DNA from: Sebastes aleutianus
Taxonomy: Eukaryota > Chordata > Actinopteri > Perciformes > Sebastidae
Assembly: GCA_916700875.1 (NCBI GenBank)
Contig: CAKAKS010000066.1
Span: 7,226,243 to 7,290,242 of the forward strand
DNA: 64,000 bases
Direction of reading: 5' to 3'
Every line of letters begins with the position of its first letter. The first letter of the stretch is position 1. The notes beneath the pieces are model-generated. The model worked only from the letters and a program-made list of their open reading frames with translations. It was not told the origin of the DNA and did no database searches. Positions 40,401-50,784 of the stretch are shown one piece after another. Position numbers and translations under genes: made by a program.

Positions 40401-43400
40401 AGATGGAGGATGGGAGAGCAGAGATTCCCCTCAATGTGACAGTCCAAGGAGATGTACTGGTGGTGATCTACCATGCTAGATCTACACTGGGAGGACGTCT
40501 ACAGGCCAAGGTACACACACACACATAAGTCCACATCAACTGTTAGCACATTCTGGACAAAAAAAAGCTAATTTTAAACTCTATAATGTTTCAGATGGCA
40601 TCCATGAAGATGTTTCAGATCCAGTTCCACACAGGCTTCGTCCCCAGAAATGCGACCACTGTCAAGTTTAACAAGTATGTACACAATTTTGAGAAATCAA
40701 TACTTTTAACAAGATCATCAAAGCTTCAACATTTGTATTTCCTGTTCAATAATATCAACCAAAACAGATTTTCTAATGAACTCTTGAAATGTGTTTTCTC
40801 CATAACTTCCTGTTCTCCTGTCAGGTATGACTTGGATGCCTGTGACATCCAGGAGAAGTACCCCGACTTGTTCCAGGTCAACTTAGACATCGAGGTGGAA
40901 CCCAGAGACAGACCCAGCACCAAGACCCCTCCTTGGGAGGGCTTTCAAACCAAGGGCCTCAACCCCAAAATCCTTTTCTCCTCTCGTGATGAGCAGCAGG
41001 AGATCCTCAGCAAATTTGGTAGGTGGCATTGCTTTACAAAAGCCAGGCTCTGGGGTTAGGAGGGTGAGGGTTTGGTTTGGTTTGCTGTGTGTCTCCATCC
41101 ATCCGTTTCTCGGTACACTTATGTATCAGATAGGGTTGGGCGACATGACGGTATATGCTGTGCGACGGTAGAAATGTGTCCACCGGTAGAAATTTGGTAA
41201 TACCGTTTACACCGTGGTAGCTATTCTCACGTGATATCGTGTGATCTTGCGAATCCTGCTGCCTGGTAAGGTAACGTGATTTGGGCAGACATGGAGAAGC
41301 AGAGTGAAGTTGTAAACACAGAGCAGGAGGAGGCATATACCGTTACCGTGACATAGAATTACATATACAGTGATAGAAGATTTTGGCCATATCGCCCAAC
41401 CCTACTATCAAACATCTTTCTTCTCTTCTTCCCTCAAGCCCATTGGAAGCATGTTTTTCTACATTATTTTTCTAATTCACATGTCCATATGAACTAAACA
41501 CTAAACTTAATGACTACAGGTAAACCCGAGCTGCCTCGTCAGCCAGGTTCCTCAGCGTTTTATGACTCCGAGTCGCCCCAGCCGGCTCAGACCCCAGAAT
41601 GCCCCAATGCAACAGAAGCAGAATCTCCTGTGAGCACCGATAGCAACGCCAACAACTTCTTCCAGACACTGGATTGGGAAGGTACTGTACTTGTGTTGTT
41701 GTGATTAATACTTGGCAAAATCATCTACATTTTGTCCCGTACAGCCTTAATATTCTGGTTATTGCCCTCTATTCTAAAGGAGGAGGAGAGTGCTACTCAT
41801 TTTGTTCCCTGCCTTCATTTTCCCAGACAGGATTCAAACCATAAAACTTGATATACCGCCCCCCCCCCAAGTGCTTTATAATTTCCACTGACCAGCTTCT
41901 TGTATTTGCAGATGTGGGTGGCCATCAGGATGCCTCGGACAGTCAAGGAGGGGGATCCATAAATGACCAGGAGGACCTGAGTGATCAGTCAGAAGGGGAG
42001 TCCTACTCTTATTCTGCTCCCGGTGGGGAGCCGCTGTCACGTGACCCCAGCGAACCGCTGTTCGATGCTGACTTCCAGGTAGGGAAAGTCTTAGTTGGTT
42101 GATTATTAGAGGTGTAACGGTACACAGAAGTCACGGTTCGGTTTATACCCTGGTTTAGGAGTCACGGTTTGGTAGGAGTTCGGTACAGCGGGGGAAAAAA
42201 ACAAATGCATAAGGATACTTTTCTTTTCATTTATTTTTATTTTTTAAGTTTCAAAGATAGACAAAATTGCCGTTGCTGTTGTCGCTGACCAGCTCTGCCG
42301 TTTCATTTGCCCTCACTGACTGACTCGCATGCTAATCAGCTTGTTGTGCTAAATCAATATCAGTATCAATACACCCTGAGAGTGTAATGAAGCAGAGCCA
42401 AAAGGCTTTATTTTCCTCCTCCACCATTCCATTAATTTCTGTCTTTTCTTGGTGTCTCTCCCCCCAGAGCTCCACACCTGCAGCCGAGGAATCTCCTGTC
42501 GGTGACACAGCCGACCTCTTGGGGTTGAACTCCGACCCTTCCATGTCCTCTGCTCCTCACCAAGGAGTCCAGGGAGGACTGAAAGCTGCGTCCAGCAACA
42601 GCGACCTCCTCAACGACCTGTTTGCACCCCCTGCTGGTCAGACTGGAGCAGTGCAGGAAGACTTGTTCTTCAGTGGGCCAGTCAGTGGGGCCACAACGGA
42701 CTCAAAATGTAAGGGTCGAGGATGAGTACGTGCTGCTTTGTTGTAAAAAGAAACTTCCACTTAGCCTTGATGCATTTTTTTCTCCCTTGTTGCAGCCACG
42801 GGCGACCTGTTCGATCCGTTTGGGATGGGGTCCAGCTCTGGTGTTGGCGCCACTGTGGGTTCGTCTCGGCAGGCCTCTGGACCGGACCTGTTTGGAGATT
42901 TGTTGAGTTCTGAAAGTTCAGCTCCCAGTAACCCCACTCCTGTTTCAAACACAAGCCTCTTCAACCTCAGTAAGTGCACCAGCTACTGTGACGTCACTCA
43001 GGGTTACGTCTTAAATGTTCCTCTGCTGCCTCAACATATCTCAGTATGCTTTGAGGAGATATGTTGATTGATAACACACACCTTACTCCGACTCAGGAGC
43101 AACCAAACCTACAGTATCTTAAAGTCTTCTCAGTTTTGCTGGACAAACCATTTTCCTCTTTCCTCCCTCTATTGGCATTTTTCAGCAAGCAACATGTATA
43201 TAAGCTTAATTGGTGATACTTTGGTTATTTTGTCTTAAAGTGAGACATTACAGGCAACATTGTTTTTCATGCACTGGTCAACTCTTTTGAAGGTTTGGGG
43301 CTATTTTGCTTCCATAACACGTTCTCTTTCAGAATAATGGAAAGAAAACATCCAAAAAAAGGTGTTTATTTTACTACTTTGTCTATTTGCGTCTGTAGAT

Positions 43401-45679
43401 TTTTCCTAAATTCACCAACAGTTAGCATTCGATAATACCTCATTTGCATATTTATACGTAACATTTCAATTTGTAATACAAAAGATTTTTTTTCTTAATG
43501 TAAGTAATCAACTGGGAAAGTTTCATGGTGATATCTATTTCTTACGTTTCTTTTCATTTTATTCAAAATGAGTTTTTCTGTCATAATCTGAGTCAGAAAT
43601 CTCCACTTCAGTAGCATTTACTATACATTCATCAGTTTCATTCCACCTATATTCTGAAGGTTTTTACAGAGGGGTTGGTTCATATATCATTCATCATTCA
43701 TAGACTGATTTATTTAACAATTTATTCCCAAAAACATGGCAAAAATGTATTTTTTATGGCTGTTGACAGTATTTTCTGATTTATGGAGTGATAAAAAGAG
43801 ATATCCAAAATTCCCTCTGCACATATTTAATAAAATAGTGCCTCATTTGCATATTGTTGTTGTTTTACCCTATTTACCTGGAGTGTCTCCCCTTAACAGA
43901 TAAGCTAGTGAATGATGCCCCTAAGATGACATCATCAGCCAGCCAACCAGACCTGCTGGGCGGATGGGACAGCTGGACAGCTGGCACCACCACTAGCATG
44001 AGCGCCACCGTCAGCAAACCCAGCAAAAGCAACACAGGTGCGTGAAGGGAACATTACAGTATGTAGAGGTTACTGAGCACTATGAGTTGGCAGTTTTGTC
44101 GATAATCTTGAAAACGATAAAACCAAAAATGTTTAAGTCACATGTTGTTACTGTGTCTGCAGCTTCTGGTGCGACATCCATGTCGAAGGCCAAGTCTCAG
44201 ACCTTTGATCCGTTTGCCGACCTCGGAAACCTGGGATCCAATTTAGCAGGTAAGAGGCCGGGTCACATATCTAATGCCCTTAAAAGAGAAAAACGTGTGA
44301 GCTCTTGAACCTATAAATTCATGTCAACTAACATTCCTCCATGTTTCTTTCAGGTTCCTCCAGCAGTAAGGGGCCTTCTTTTAGCGCAAAGGCTTCTTCC
44401 TCCTCCTCTTCCTCCTCTGCTAAGCCTCAAGCCCAGCCATGGCAGTCTGGGAGACCCGCCTCAGCCCAGAGCAAACCTTGGATGTCCGGATCAGGACCTG
44501 GGTCCGTACCCAAAACACCCTCTGCAGGCACACAGTCCACCAAACCCAACTACAACCTCAACTTCACTAGTGTCATCGGAGGGAGAGAGGAAAGAGGAGC
44601 CCGTGGGCCTGGATTCGGTAAGAGACATCGAGTAGAGGGGAAAGGAGTTGTTTCAGGAGTTAGGAATCATATTTATGGTTGATTTTCCACAATTTTCACA
44701 CAAAAATTAAAATGGAATTTGTAATATTTATGTACAATAATGTGTTGGTACTCTGTTCTCTATTGTGGCGCAAACTCTTCCTGGGAATTGAGCCAAAGTT
44801 CTCCATAAAGACTTCATTTCTCTGTGCTGTGTTCTAACGCAGGGCCAAAGCCGAAAGTAAAGCAGGATGATTTTGAGGACCTGCTGTCAACTCAGGGTTT
44901 TGCCTCCAGACCTGATAGGAGGGGACCAAGGACCATCGCTGAAATGAGGAGACAGGAGATCACAAAAGACATTGATCCACTTAAATTACAGGTAATGGAC
45001 TAAATACATATGCAAAGGACATGTTACTCACATATTATTCAAAACAAATTCTTATTAATCGAGATTAAATATTTTAATCGATTGACAGCCTTATTAAAAT
45101 ACAATTAAAGTTTTGGTTACTGAGTAAATCACCTTTGTCCACTGGTTTATGCACCAGATGATTTTACTAGAACAAAATGGGATTGAGTCACCTAATCCGT
45201 CCGTTCTGTTTCTTGCCAAAAGGCTGATTAGAGAGTCCAATATGGCACCTTTTGGCGGGTGATACTCGGAGCTTTAGCTCACAAAGTAGCCTCCCAGTGC
45301 CGATGAGTGTTTGTGCCTTTTTCATAGTAAAAATAGTAAAGATTTGTTTTATTGTCACGCTGCAGATCTTGGACTGGATTGAGGGGAAGGAGCGAAACAT
45401 CCGAGCGCTGCTGTCAACTCTAAACACTGTGCTGTGGGAGGGTGAGACCCGCTGGAGGCCAGTGGGCATGGCTGACTTGGTGACACCTGACCAGGTGAAG
45501 AAGTACTACAGGAAGGCTGTGCTGATTGTCCATCCAGATAAGGTACAGTATAACATTATGCATTGAGCCAGGGTCGGGATAAAAGACAATGACGAGGCAA
45601 AATTGAATACTGTTTATCATAAAAGCTGTTTTCAACAAATATTTCATCTTAACTGTTCTTTATTCTGTATTAACTGTAT

Positions 45680-45728
<49 letters not shown>

Positions 45729-45834
45729 GCAGGCAACAGGCCAGCCGTATGAAGATTACGCTAGGATGATCTTCATGGAGTTGAACGACGCCTGGTCAGA
45801 GTTCGAGAACCAGGGATCCAAAGCACTCTTCTAA
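14083..45834 (+). CDS. gak: GAK, cyclin-G-associated kinase (auxilin 2), complete coding region
   Basis: 29 coding exons: 14083-14224, 23662-23723, 24622-24681, 26362-26476, 27001-27143, 27385-27510, 28986-29075, 29296-29431, 30908-31020, 33026-33104, 35090-35207, 38312-38361, 38597-38745, 39024-39146, 39832-39965, 40084-40278, 40393-40510, 40595-40674, 40825-41018, 41520-41681, 41912-42078, 42468-42708, 42796-42969, 43900-44037, 44163-44249, 44354-44617, 44843-44991, 45366-45542, 45733-45834. All junctions are GT-AG and in frame, giving about 1295 residues against 1311 in human GAK. The start MSLFQSALDFLAGPGS and end ENQGSKALF match the family at both termini. GAK is a Ser/Thr kinase of the NAK family. 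It phosphorylates AP1/AP2 mu subunits and recruits HSC70 to uncoat clathrin vesicles at the plasma membrane and trans-Golgi. No frameshift or stop was seen, so the gene appears functional. Confidence 0.97.
14500..15895. repeat. Tandem array of about 360-480-bp units in GAK intron 1
   Basis: A block with CCCAACCTATAGTTACACAA, then CTTGGCTGCAAGACATGTTT, then GGTGCAGAAAGGCATGAGTG recurs at about 14500-14612, 14864-14972, 15308-15415 and 15788-15892, with partial copies near 15055-15110 and 16800-16870. Between copies lies a shared AT-rich segment (CACATATATAAAACTGCAC, then CCTCACCAAACAGTGG, then CTATCTATTCTCGTTG). Units vary by indels. Confidence 0.85.
16004..16796. repeat. 0.8-kb direct duplication in GAK intron 1, copy A
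   Basis: Matches 18803-19587 from TTTAACAACTCTTAAGGC through ATTTTACACCAAACCAT, with scattered substitutions and small indels. It contains a 71-codon minus-strand open frame at 16022-16237, partly kept in copy B. I do not recognise the protein. Confidence 0.85.
17221..17852. mobile_element. Non-autonomous DNA transposon (MITE) with GGGCTGTCA ends
   Basis: Begins CAGGGCTGTCA and ends TGACAGCCCAA, with subterminal ATTAATCGTGATTAATCGC and TGTTATCGCATTAAC. The flanks AATATTAT and ATTATTAT match at 7 of 8 bases, which suggests an 8-bp target duplication and a hAT-type mobiliser. Part of its interior (about 17570-17710) recurs at 57797-57930. Confidence 0.7.
18803..19587. repeat. 0.8-kb direct duplication in GAK intron 1, copy B
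   Basis: Second copy of the segment at 16004-16796, same orientation, about 2.8 kb downstream. Small deletions (for example near 19045-19075) break the open frame seen in copy A. Confidence 0.85.
21327..22035. mobile_element. MITE-like element with GGCCCAAT-type inverted ends
   Basis: Left end GGCCCAATCCCAATGTC, right end GACATTGGATTTGGGCC, inverted to each other with a few mismatches. The interior carries inverted CTTGAGGG/CCCTGAGGG segments. No transposase frame, and no target duplication confirmed. Confidence 0.6.
22748..23115. mobile_element. hAT-type MITE with perfect 8-bp target-site duplication
   Basis: The element runs from TAGGGCTGCA to TGCAGCCCAA (inverted ends) and is flanked on both sides by CCGTTAAT (22740-22747 and 23116-23123). 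The exact 8-bp duplication points to hAT-family mobilisation. Interior AT-rich, with no transposase. Confidence 0.85.
23724..26361 (+). other. gak: GAK introns 2-3
   Basis: Interrupted by exon 3 (24622-24681). Intron 2 has nothing notable beyond an ATTC microsatellite patch near 23738-23760. Intron 3 contains a transposon-like end starting GAGGGCGCTTTCACA at about 25532, with GGTGCGGTTCG motifs, a probable hAT-type fragment to about 26060. Its other terminus was not found. Confidence 0.5.
27513..27584. repeat. (CA)n microsatellite abutting the GAK exon 6 donor
   Basis: A CA run of about 70 bp starts at the third base of intron 6, directly after the GT of the splice donor (GAG|gtacacac). Confidence 0.95.
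27598..28078 (+). mobile_element. Fish MITE copy 1 in GAK intron 6
   Basis: Starts TTAAAGAAACAGTGTGTAAC and ends with the imperfect inverse CCTACACACTGTACCTTCG. It shares GTTAGCTTAGAATGAGCC, CATGTTTCTACAGTAGCC and CACTGGCTCTAGAGAG blocks with 36989-37412. No transposase. The remainder of intron 6 (28079-28985) holds nothing I can name. Confidence 0.75.
29600..30525. mobile_element. Probable MITE in GAK intron 8
   Basis: Left part GCAGGAACTAAGAACC with AAGTTCCAGGGAC and GGGGGCTTTTTACCCCC, right part TCAGTTCCTTGAAAAGTAG and TTCTTGGTGGAAACCCG. The ends are complementary in type but diverged. The GC-rich interior contains open but uninformative sequence. Exact limits uncertain. Confidence 0.45.
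30865..30907 (+). repeat. gak: (TCC)n polypyrimidine tract at GAK exon 9 acceptor
   Basis: A TCC-repeat forms the entire pyrimidine tract before the acceptor CCTCCAG|GTTCC of exon 9. Confidence 0.8.
31021..33025 (+). other. gak: GAK intron 9
   Basis: About 2 kb with no exon. It contains a (TTC/TCC)n run at about 32371-32410. Both-strand frames there are composition artefacts. Confidence 0.6.
33105..35089 (+). other. gak: GAK intron 10, with two (CA)n runs and a repeat fragment
   Basis: Microsatellites at about 33652-33715 and 34436-34471. A fragment at about 33330-33410 with CAGTGGTTCCTAACCTGGGG resembles the end of a common hAT-like fish repeat. No exon. Confidence 0.6.
36193..36201 (+). 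CDS. gak: Candidate 9-nt microexon of GAK
   Basis: CAACCCAAG sits between a long T/C-rich tract ending CACCTATAG and the donor gtaaat. Exon 11 ends two bases into a codon, and the 9 bases fit the same phase on both sides, changing Ser-Tyr to Ser-Asn-Pro-Ser-Tyr at the start of the PTEN-like domain. The site is based on splice signals and phase only. The human protein has no such insert in the form I know. Confidence 0.35.
36989..37412 (+). mobile_element. Fish MITE copy 2 in GAK intron 11
   Basis: Same family and orientation as 27598-28078, with ends TTTAAAGGAACAGTTTGG and CCTACACACTAAACCTTTAA. Shorter by internal deletions. Confidence 0.75.
39183..39752. mobile_element. MITE with CTTAAAGGGC ends in GAK intron 14
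   Basis: Starts CTTAAAGGGCAGGTCC and ends GGACCCGCCCTTTAAG, a near-perfect inverted repeat about 16 bp long. TTAA occurs at each margin, which would fit a piggyBac-like TTAA target, but TA targeting cannot be excluded. No transposase. Confidence 0.75.
41131..41404. mobile_element. MITE with TAGGGTTGGGCGA ends in GAK intron 19
   Basis: 274 bp, beginning TAGGGTTGGGCGACAT and ending ATATCGCCCAACCCTA. The flanks GTATCAGA and CTATCAAA match at 6 of 8 bases, consistent with an aged 8-bp hAT target duplication. Confidence 0.8.
42104..42240. mobile_element. hAT-like transposon end fragment in GAK intron 21
   Basis: Starts AGAGGTGTAACGGTACAC with repeated CACGGTTCGGTTT motifs, typical of one end of a common fish hAT-like repeat. 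The other end was not found. Confidence 0.5.
42970..43899 (+). other. gak: GAK intron 23
   Basis: About 0.9 kb, AT-rich. The phrase CCTCATTTGCATAT occurs twice (about 43438 and 43840). This suggests a repeat fragment, but I do not identify it. No exon. Confidence 0.45.
44843..45834 (+). other. gak: GAK J domain (exons 27-29)
   Basis: C-terminal HSC70-stimulating DnaJ domain, residues about 1154-1295. The HPDK tripeptide-plus-Lys is at residues 1259-1262, at the very end of exon 28. The upstream helix reads KILDWIEGKERNIRALLSTL-like sequence and PDQVKKYYRKAVL. The last exon gives the auxilin-specific tail MIFMELNDAWSEFENQG. J-domain function looks intact. Confidence 0.95.
45681..45729 (+). 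repeat. gak: (CT)n tract at the acceptor of the last GAK exon
   Basis: A nearly perfect CT run of about 48 bases is the polypyrimidine tract for the AG at 45731-45732, which precedes the exon completing the J domain. Confidence 0.9.
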
Positions 45835-46094
45835 AACCCTGGTCTGGATCCCAGCTAAACCAGACCAGACCGGACTGGACTGGATTCGGCCTAACCGACA
45901 CAAGGGTTAGACTGGGCCAGATTGGACAGGACTGAGCCCACATTGGGCCTTAGGGGGCGCGGAGCCTCTGAGAGGTGTCCTCTCTACCATTCCCTTCACT
46001 CCCTTCTTCCTTCTTTACTTTCTTCTGTTTCTACGGTCAAAGGAAAAAAAAGACCTTTTGCCTGTTAGGGAGAACTTCCTCACTGGTTCGGTAA

Positions 46095-46100
46095 AATAAA
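46095..46100 (+). terminator. gak: AATAAA poly(A) signal of GAK
   Basis: First canonical hexamer after the stop, about 260 bases into the 3' UTR. A longer UTR crossing the (CA)n downstream is possible, but I see no second strong signal before 49 kb. Confidence 0.5.
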
Positions 46101-46711
46101 CATTGTGATGGTTCTTAAACTCACTGCCTACCTGTACGACTGCCTGAGTGGTGCTGCAAACATCTGGAGGGAAGAATGGGTGACAATCACACGGAGAAGA
46201 CGAGATGGAAAAGAAGTCAGATGTTTCAAGCTGATTATCGTGACGGTGGTAGTCAGATGAAAAAAATTGTAATGACCCCACACTAATGAAATGCTGGTTG
46301 TAGCTGGTAAGTTTGTCATTTGTGCAAACAACCAGTCATTTTGCTGACTGGTGAAAAAAAACAAAAAACATGGCTGTACATTTTTTCAGCATGCCAGCCT
46401 ACATGGAAGTGTTGTTTTTAAGCTTTGTTGCCTCAAAAAAATAGCGAATGTTGCTGATGAATCTTGGAAAAAGCAACCAATGGACAAAAAAAAACAACTT
46501 CTATCCTGCCTCTAATGCAGAAGCAGGATTCAAATCTCCCCAGGAAACAAGATAGATCCGTTGATAATTCCCATTAATACTTTGAAGTGCTACTGCTGCA
46601 TCCTTTGTGGGGATCAACAGTTGGTCGGGTTTGTTGTTGAGCCATTTCCTCTCCAGAAAGACTATTGCCTGCTGAACACTACGAGTGCTGCTTCTACCAT
46701 TACAGTTCCTG

Positions 46712-46865
<154 letters not shown>

Positions 46866-49645
46866 CTCAGATTGATGTTAAAACCTGCATCCTGATCTTC
46901 TGACAAAGGAGCTGAACTTGTTTTGGAGCCCCATATAATCCTGAGCGGGCAGTCTGTTGTTTTTGAAGTGCTCTTTTAATTCCACCCACTCAGGCTATAC
47001 TGTGTAGCTAACTGCATGCTCTCTCACACCAAACCTCTACACAACAGGAGGGTGGGTGTGTTTGATTTCAAACCAGGGTAGTCCAAACGGGCGAGGGGGC
47101 TCTTTTTATTGAAGTGCTCTTTTTCTTGTAGCAGAAACAGAGAAGAGCCTGAGCGGCAGGACGACATGCCTTCAGCGCTCACGCTGCTCGTTGCTTCTGA
47201 GCATCTCCGTCATCACCGTCGTTATTAACCCCGTCTCTTTGTCTCTGTAAGACCCCACCCACCTCCAGCGCCGAGTTCAGTGGACATTTGTTTGTCAGTG
47301 CATAGGAGGAGATCACAAAGTGAAGGGATGAAAAGAGAATATGGTGATTTAATCTGGTTGCTTTTAGTTTGACTCTTTCTCGTATTTTTGGGGTTCATTC
47401 TGAGCTTTTGTCAGTAAATCATCACATCAGTGTAAATATAAAAATATCATCCATCAAGTGGCTTTGTTAAGATTACAGCCTGGGCGGTTGATGCGTTATT
47501 GAGCTTGACTGTGTGAACGATTGTGTGTGTGTCAGTATGCGTGTGTAGAAGATAATGAAACCTTGTTGGACATCATGCTTTCATGTCTGCAATCACAATC
47601 TTTTCTTTCTTAATTTAATTTTGTTCAGCCTCTCCCACACTTCAAAACAAATCTTTCCAACTTTTGCATTTCCCCCTTTTATTTTACATTTTACCTCATG
47701 GACCAATCAAATCACCTGTTTTCTTATTTATTATTATGTTTTTTGGGGGGGAGGGTTGGGGGTTATAATGACATGTATTCATGCATATTGATGGCACAAG
47801 TGAACATTTTTCAGATAATATATAAGTGGAATGTGCTGAGAGCAAGTGGGACCGTTGTTGGTTGATCACAGTGAGCCTCTTTGTTGCTGTTTTCATTCCA
47901 AAGCATCTCTTATTAATACGAATGTGCTTTTACAAATATATATCCTCTCTGTTGTTAAGATGTATGTGTTTATCATTTGTCCCCTTCAGTCTGTCTTTTT
48001 GTTGCGTTACCTTTTTTGTTTTTTGTTTTCCTCTCGCTTCTGTTTTGCATTTTGTTAAAATTCCAACACCAGGGGCCAGTAAACCTAAGTAAGAAAAAAA
48101 AATACAACTGATGCTTGAGATTCAGTTGAAATTCTCTTTGACAGTACCATCATAGTATAAAGAGGGAGGATTGCAAAACCACACATCGGCAGTGTTTACT
48201 GTACCAAATTACATCATACTAATATGAATGTATGTTTCAATGCAAAAACAAATAATTAAAAAACCTTTTGATTTGAGGCAAATATTTTGGTGTTTCATTG
48301 TCTTTATTTTGAGGATTTACAATAGCTTCATTTCGCTGAATATAATTTGTATGTATCTCATTGCAATTGTGACTATAATCATCTTCGTGTAACGTTTGTT
48401 TATGATCAGTAAGTATTAATTATTTGAATGATTAACGACTTTTTAAAAAACTGCTGAGTCAAGTGGAAATTAAAACCAATTTTGGAGGTGTAACTAAAGA
48501 GGATTGGTGGTGAAAAAATTAAAAACTATGAAATGTATTCAATGGTAATGGTGTATGAGTTATTTTGTAACAAGCCCAGTTCTATATCCATGTCCCTTTC
48601 ATGATTAGAAATTTCAAAACAAAAGCACACCTGACAGTCATCACACCTGACAATCTTGCAATAACATACCTAAGTCTTATGGTCAAGCCTGTATGTTTAT
48701 GCACTTTTGTGACTTTTTCAACCCTTATTACCTCAGATAAAATCTCTAAAGCTTTGGCCAGTTATTTAGTGATCTAAAATGAATTATTTCCCATAGGCCA
48801 GAAAACAGTGGTGCTGTTGTAATATTACCACACAATAGTGTTTTAGAGGTTGCATCTTTAGAATTGAGTTTTGTTTAGGTTAAAAATAAGCTTTTAGCTT
48901 CATATATATTATATGAGTTTATAGTTGAATTCATAAGTAATGAAACGTACCCTTGCTAAATATAATGTACTACATTCATCATTATCCTGCAACTTTCCAC
49001 TTGTATCCACAGTTCAGTGAAAGTTAGATAGTCTTGCTTTAATTTAATTGTGTAATCTGTGGTTTAAATGGGCCAGAACCAACACTGAAAGACGCTGATT
49101 CCACATTACAAAATATTATCAGACACGTTGCAACATTTTCTGTTTGGCCAGCCTATCTCTTGCTTTATAGTACCTGCTGTGCAAGTTCACACAGCAATGC
49201 ATAAAGTCAAAAGACAATTAAACTCAGTCACCGGGATGCTCATTCAGCCCAGTTTATTTGATAAAGGGGGGAATAAGAGATTTTGGCTCCCCTTTTTTTT
49301 TTTTAGTTTCTTCGTGCGTGGATGGCTTGTAGGTTTTAATATTTAATGTCAATGGATTACGTTTCTATTTGCACTTGCTTGATGACTGGACAATCTTCTT
49401 TTTTTTTAAACAATATATTTATTGAGTTTTTTCCCCTTTTATTCCCCCCACAAGCGATAGAACATATCTTATATCTTACGTCCCCCCCCACGTAAGATAA
49501 TTGCATGAATAAAATTAGCATATATGATAACAAAATAACAGTAGTCACAATTGTGAAAATATAAGTGAAGAAAATTAAATAAATAAAAAAAAAAAAATGA
49601 GAAAGTAAAAAAATAATAGAAAAGGAAGAAAGAACACATATATTC

Positions 49646-49677
<32 letters not shown>

Positions 49678-50259
49678 TCATATATACATACATACACATA
49701 TAAATAAGTAAAAACAAAGAGAGAGAATTACAGAAGTAATAGTAGTACAAGAGATAAACAAGCTATAAACATGCAGTATATTCTCTTAAACGGTCTGACC
49801 ATGGACAACAGCATTAAGAGAAGTACCAGTATGTAAAAAGGTTACAAAGTCACCCCAACATTTATCAAAGAGCCATGGTTTCTTTTGGAGATTAAACATG
49901 ATCTTTTCTGAAGGTAAATATGATGAGAGCTCTTTATGTATTATACACATTATATACATATATATTATGATGACTGAACAATTGACTGAGATTGGCAAAA
50001 ATGCCCGAGAAAAAGAGTAATTTTCACAAATTGTAAGAGCAGGTTTTGTTAAAAAAAGTGTGCAAAGATAATATAAAAGACAGTTGTGTCATTATTGTGA
50101 AATTGCTTAGGGGAAGTGAATTGAGGTCATATTGTAATGCAAACTAAACCAGACTAGACAGGACATGGCTGAACTGTAAAAGAAAATTTCCCTCATTGAA
50201 ATCAAAGTAGATATGGCACCACCAGACAGTGAGGAGGGTCATTCTTCCCTCTCTCTGAT

Positions 50260-50520
50260 TGGGCACACCCCTAAAACGCTCCTACCGTCCTGCTCTCTGA
50301 TTGGCTAACATTCCTCCTTTGAACCCGGAAAGCCGGCTTGTGATTGGTCGAACGACACGCCAGTCCAACGTTCCACATCCGCCTCCAGCATAGACCGATA
50401 AGTCGGCTGATGTGGAACCAGAGCTGAGGACCAATCAGAATCCTTCTTTTTGACAGGCAAGTTTCTCGCGTGCACGAGAGGCTCGTCTGTGTAATTCTAT
50501 TGCGCGTTCACGTGTGGGAG
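50260..50520. promoter_or_regulatory. CpG-rich patch with four CCAAT/ATTGG boxes
   Basis: ATTGG occurs at about 50268, 50302 and 50345, and CCAAT at about 50433, in a 170-base interval, within otherwise AT-rich DNA. CpGs are frequent (for example TCTCGCGTGCACGAGAGG near 50463). NF-Y binds such clusters at promoters, so this may be an unannotated start site or enhancer. It may equally be part of a transposon. Confidence 0.35.
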
Positions 50521-50784
50521 ATGTTCAAGATTTCTACAGGATGCAACTACAAACAGTCTTTGTGCGTGGGTTAAAAAATCCACTAAATCTATTTATTTTT
50601 CTTAAAAAGTGAATGCATTTCTATTGGCAAGTGGATAATCTCATATTTTAAACATCCAGCATGTACAGTATGATGACAAACACTTTTCTATCCATTCCAA
50701 AAAACAGGCAGGACGAGGTTTTGGAATATTTGGCTTATTTACCTTTAGGTTAGATTAGATTTTTTAACTTTTTAACTTTTAAAA

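Larger units (their letters stand above)
33026..41018 (+). other. gak: GAK PTEN/tensin-like and C2 domains (exons 10-19)
   Basis: Exon 10 encodes a family-variable linker (LLEQNGGFGNN). Exons 11-15 encode the phosphatase-like fold, with ILDILRGGTERFLTN, DISYITSRIA and FPAEGVESAIKNNIEDVR. The active-site loop reads HCLDGRAAS across exons 14/15. It lacks the CX5R arginine of true PTEN enzymes, as in other auxilins, so it should bind phosphoinositide without hydrolysing it. Exons 16-19 encode the C2 part (TPVPLFNKQRNGCRPFCEVY, HARSTLGGRLQAK, FQIQFHTGFVPRN, YDLDACDIQEKYPDLF). Confidence 0.93.
41520..44617 (+). other. gak: GAK clathrin/adaptor-binding linker (exons 20-26)
   Basis: Disordered Ser/Pro/Asp-rich region, residues about 743-1153. 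Visible adaptor motifs are DLLG at 868-871 and 1008-1011 (clathrin terminal-domain type), DPF at 939-941 and 1052-1054 (AP2 appendage type), DLFGDLL in exon 23, and a poly-Ser run in exon 26. This is the least conserved part against human, but it keeps the KMTSSASQPDLLGGW and SQTFDPFADLG blocks. Confidence 0.9.
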
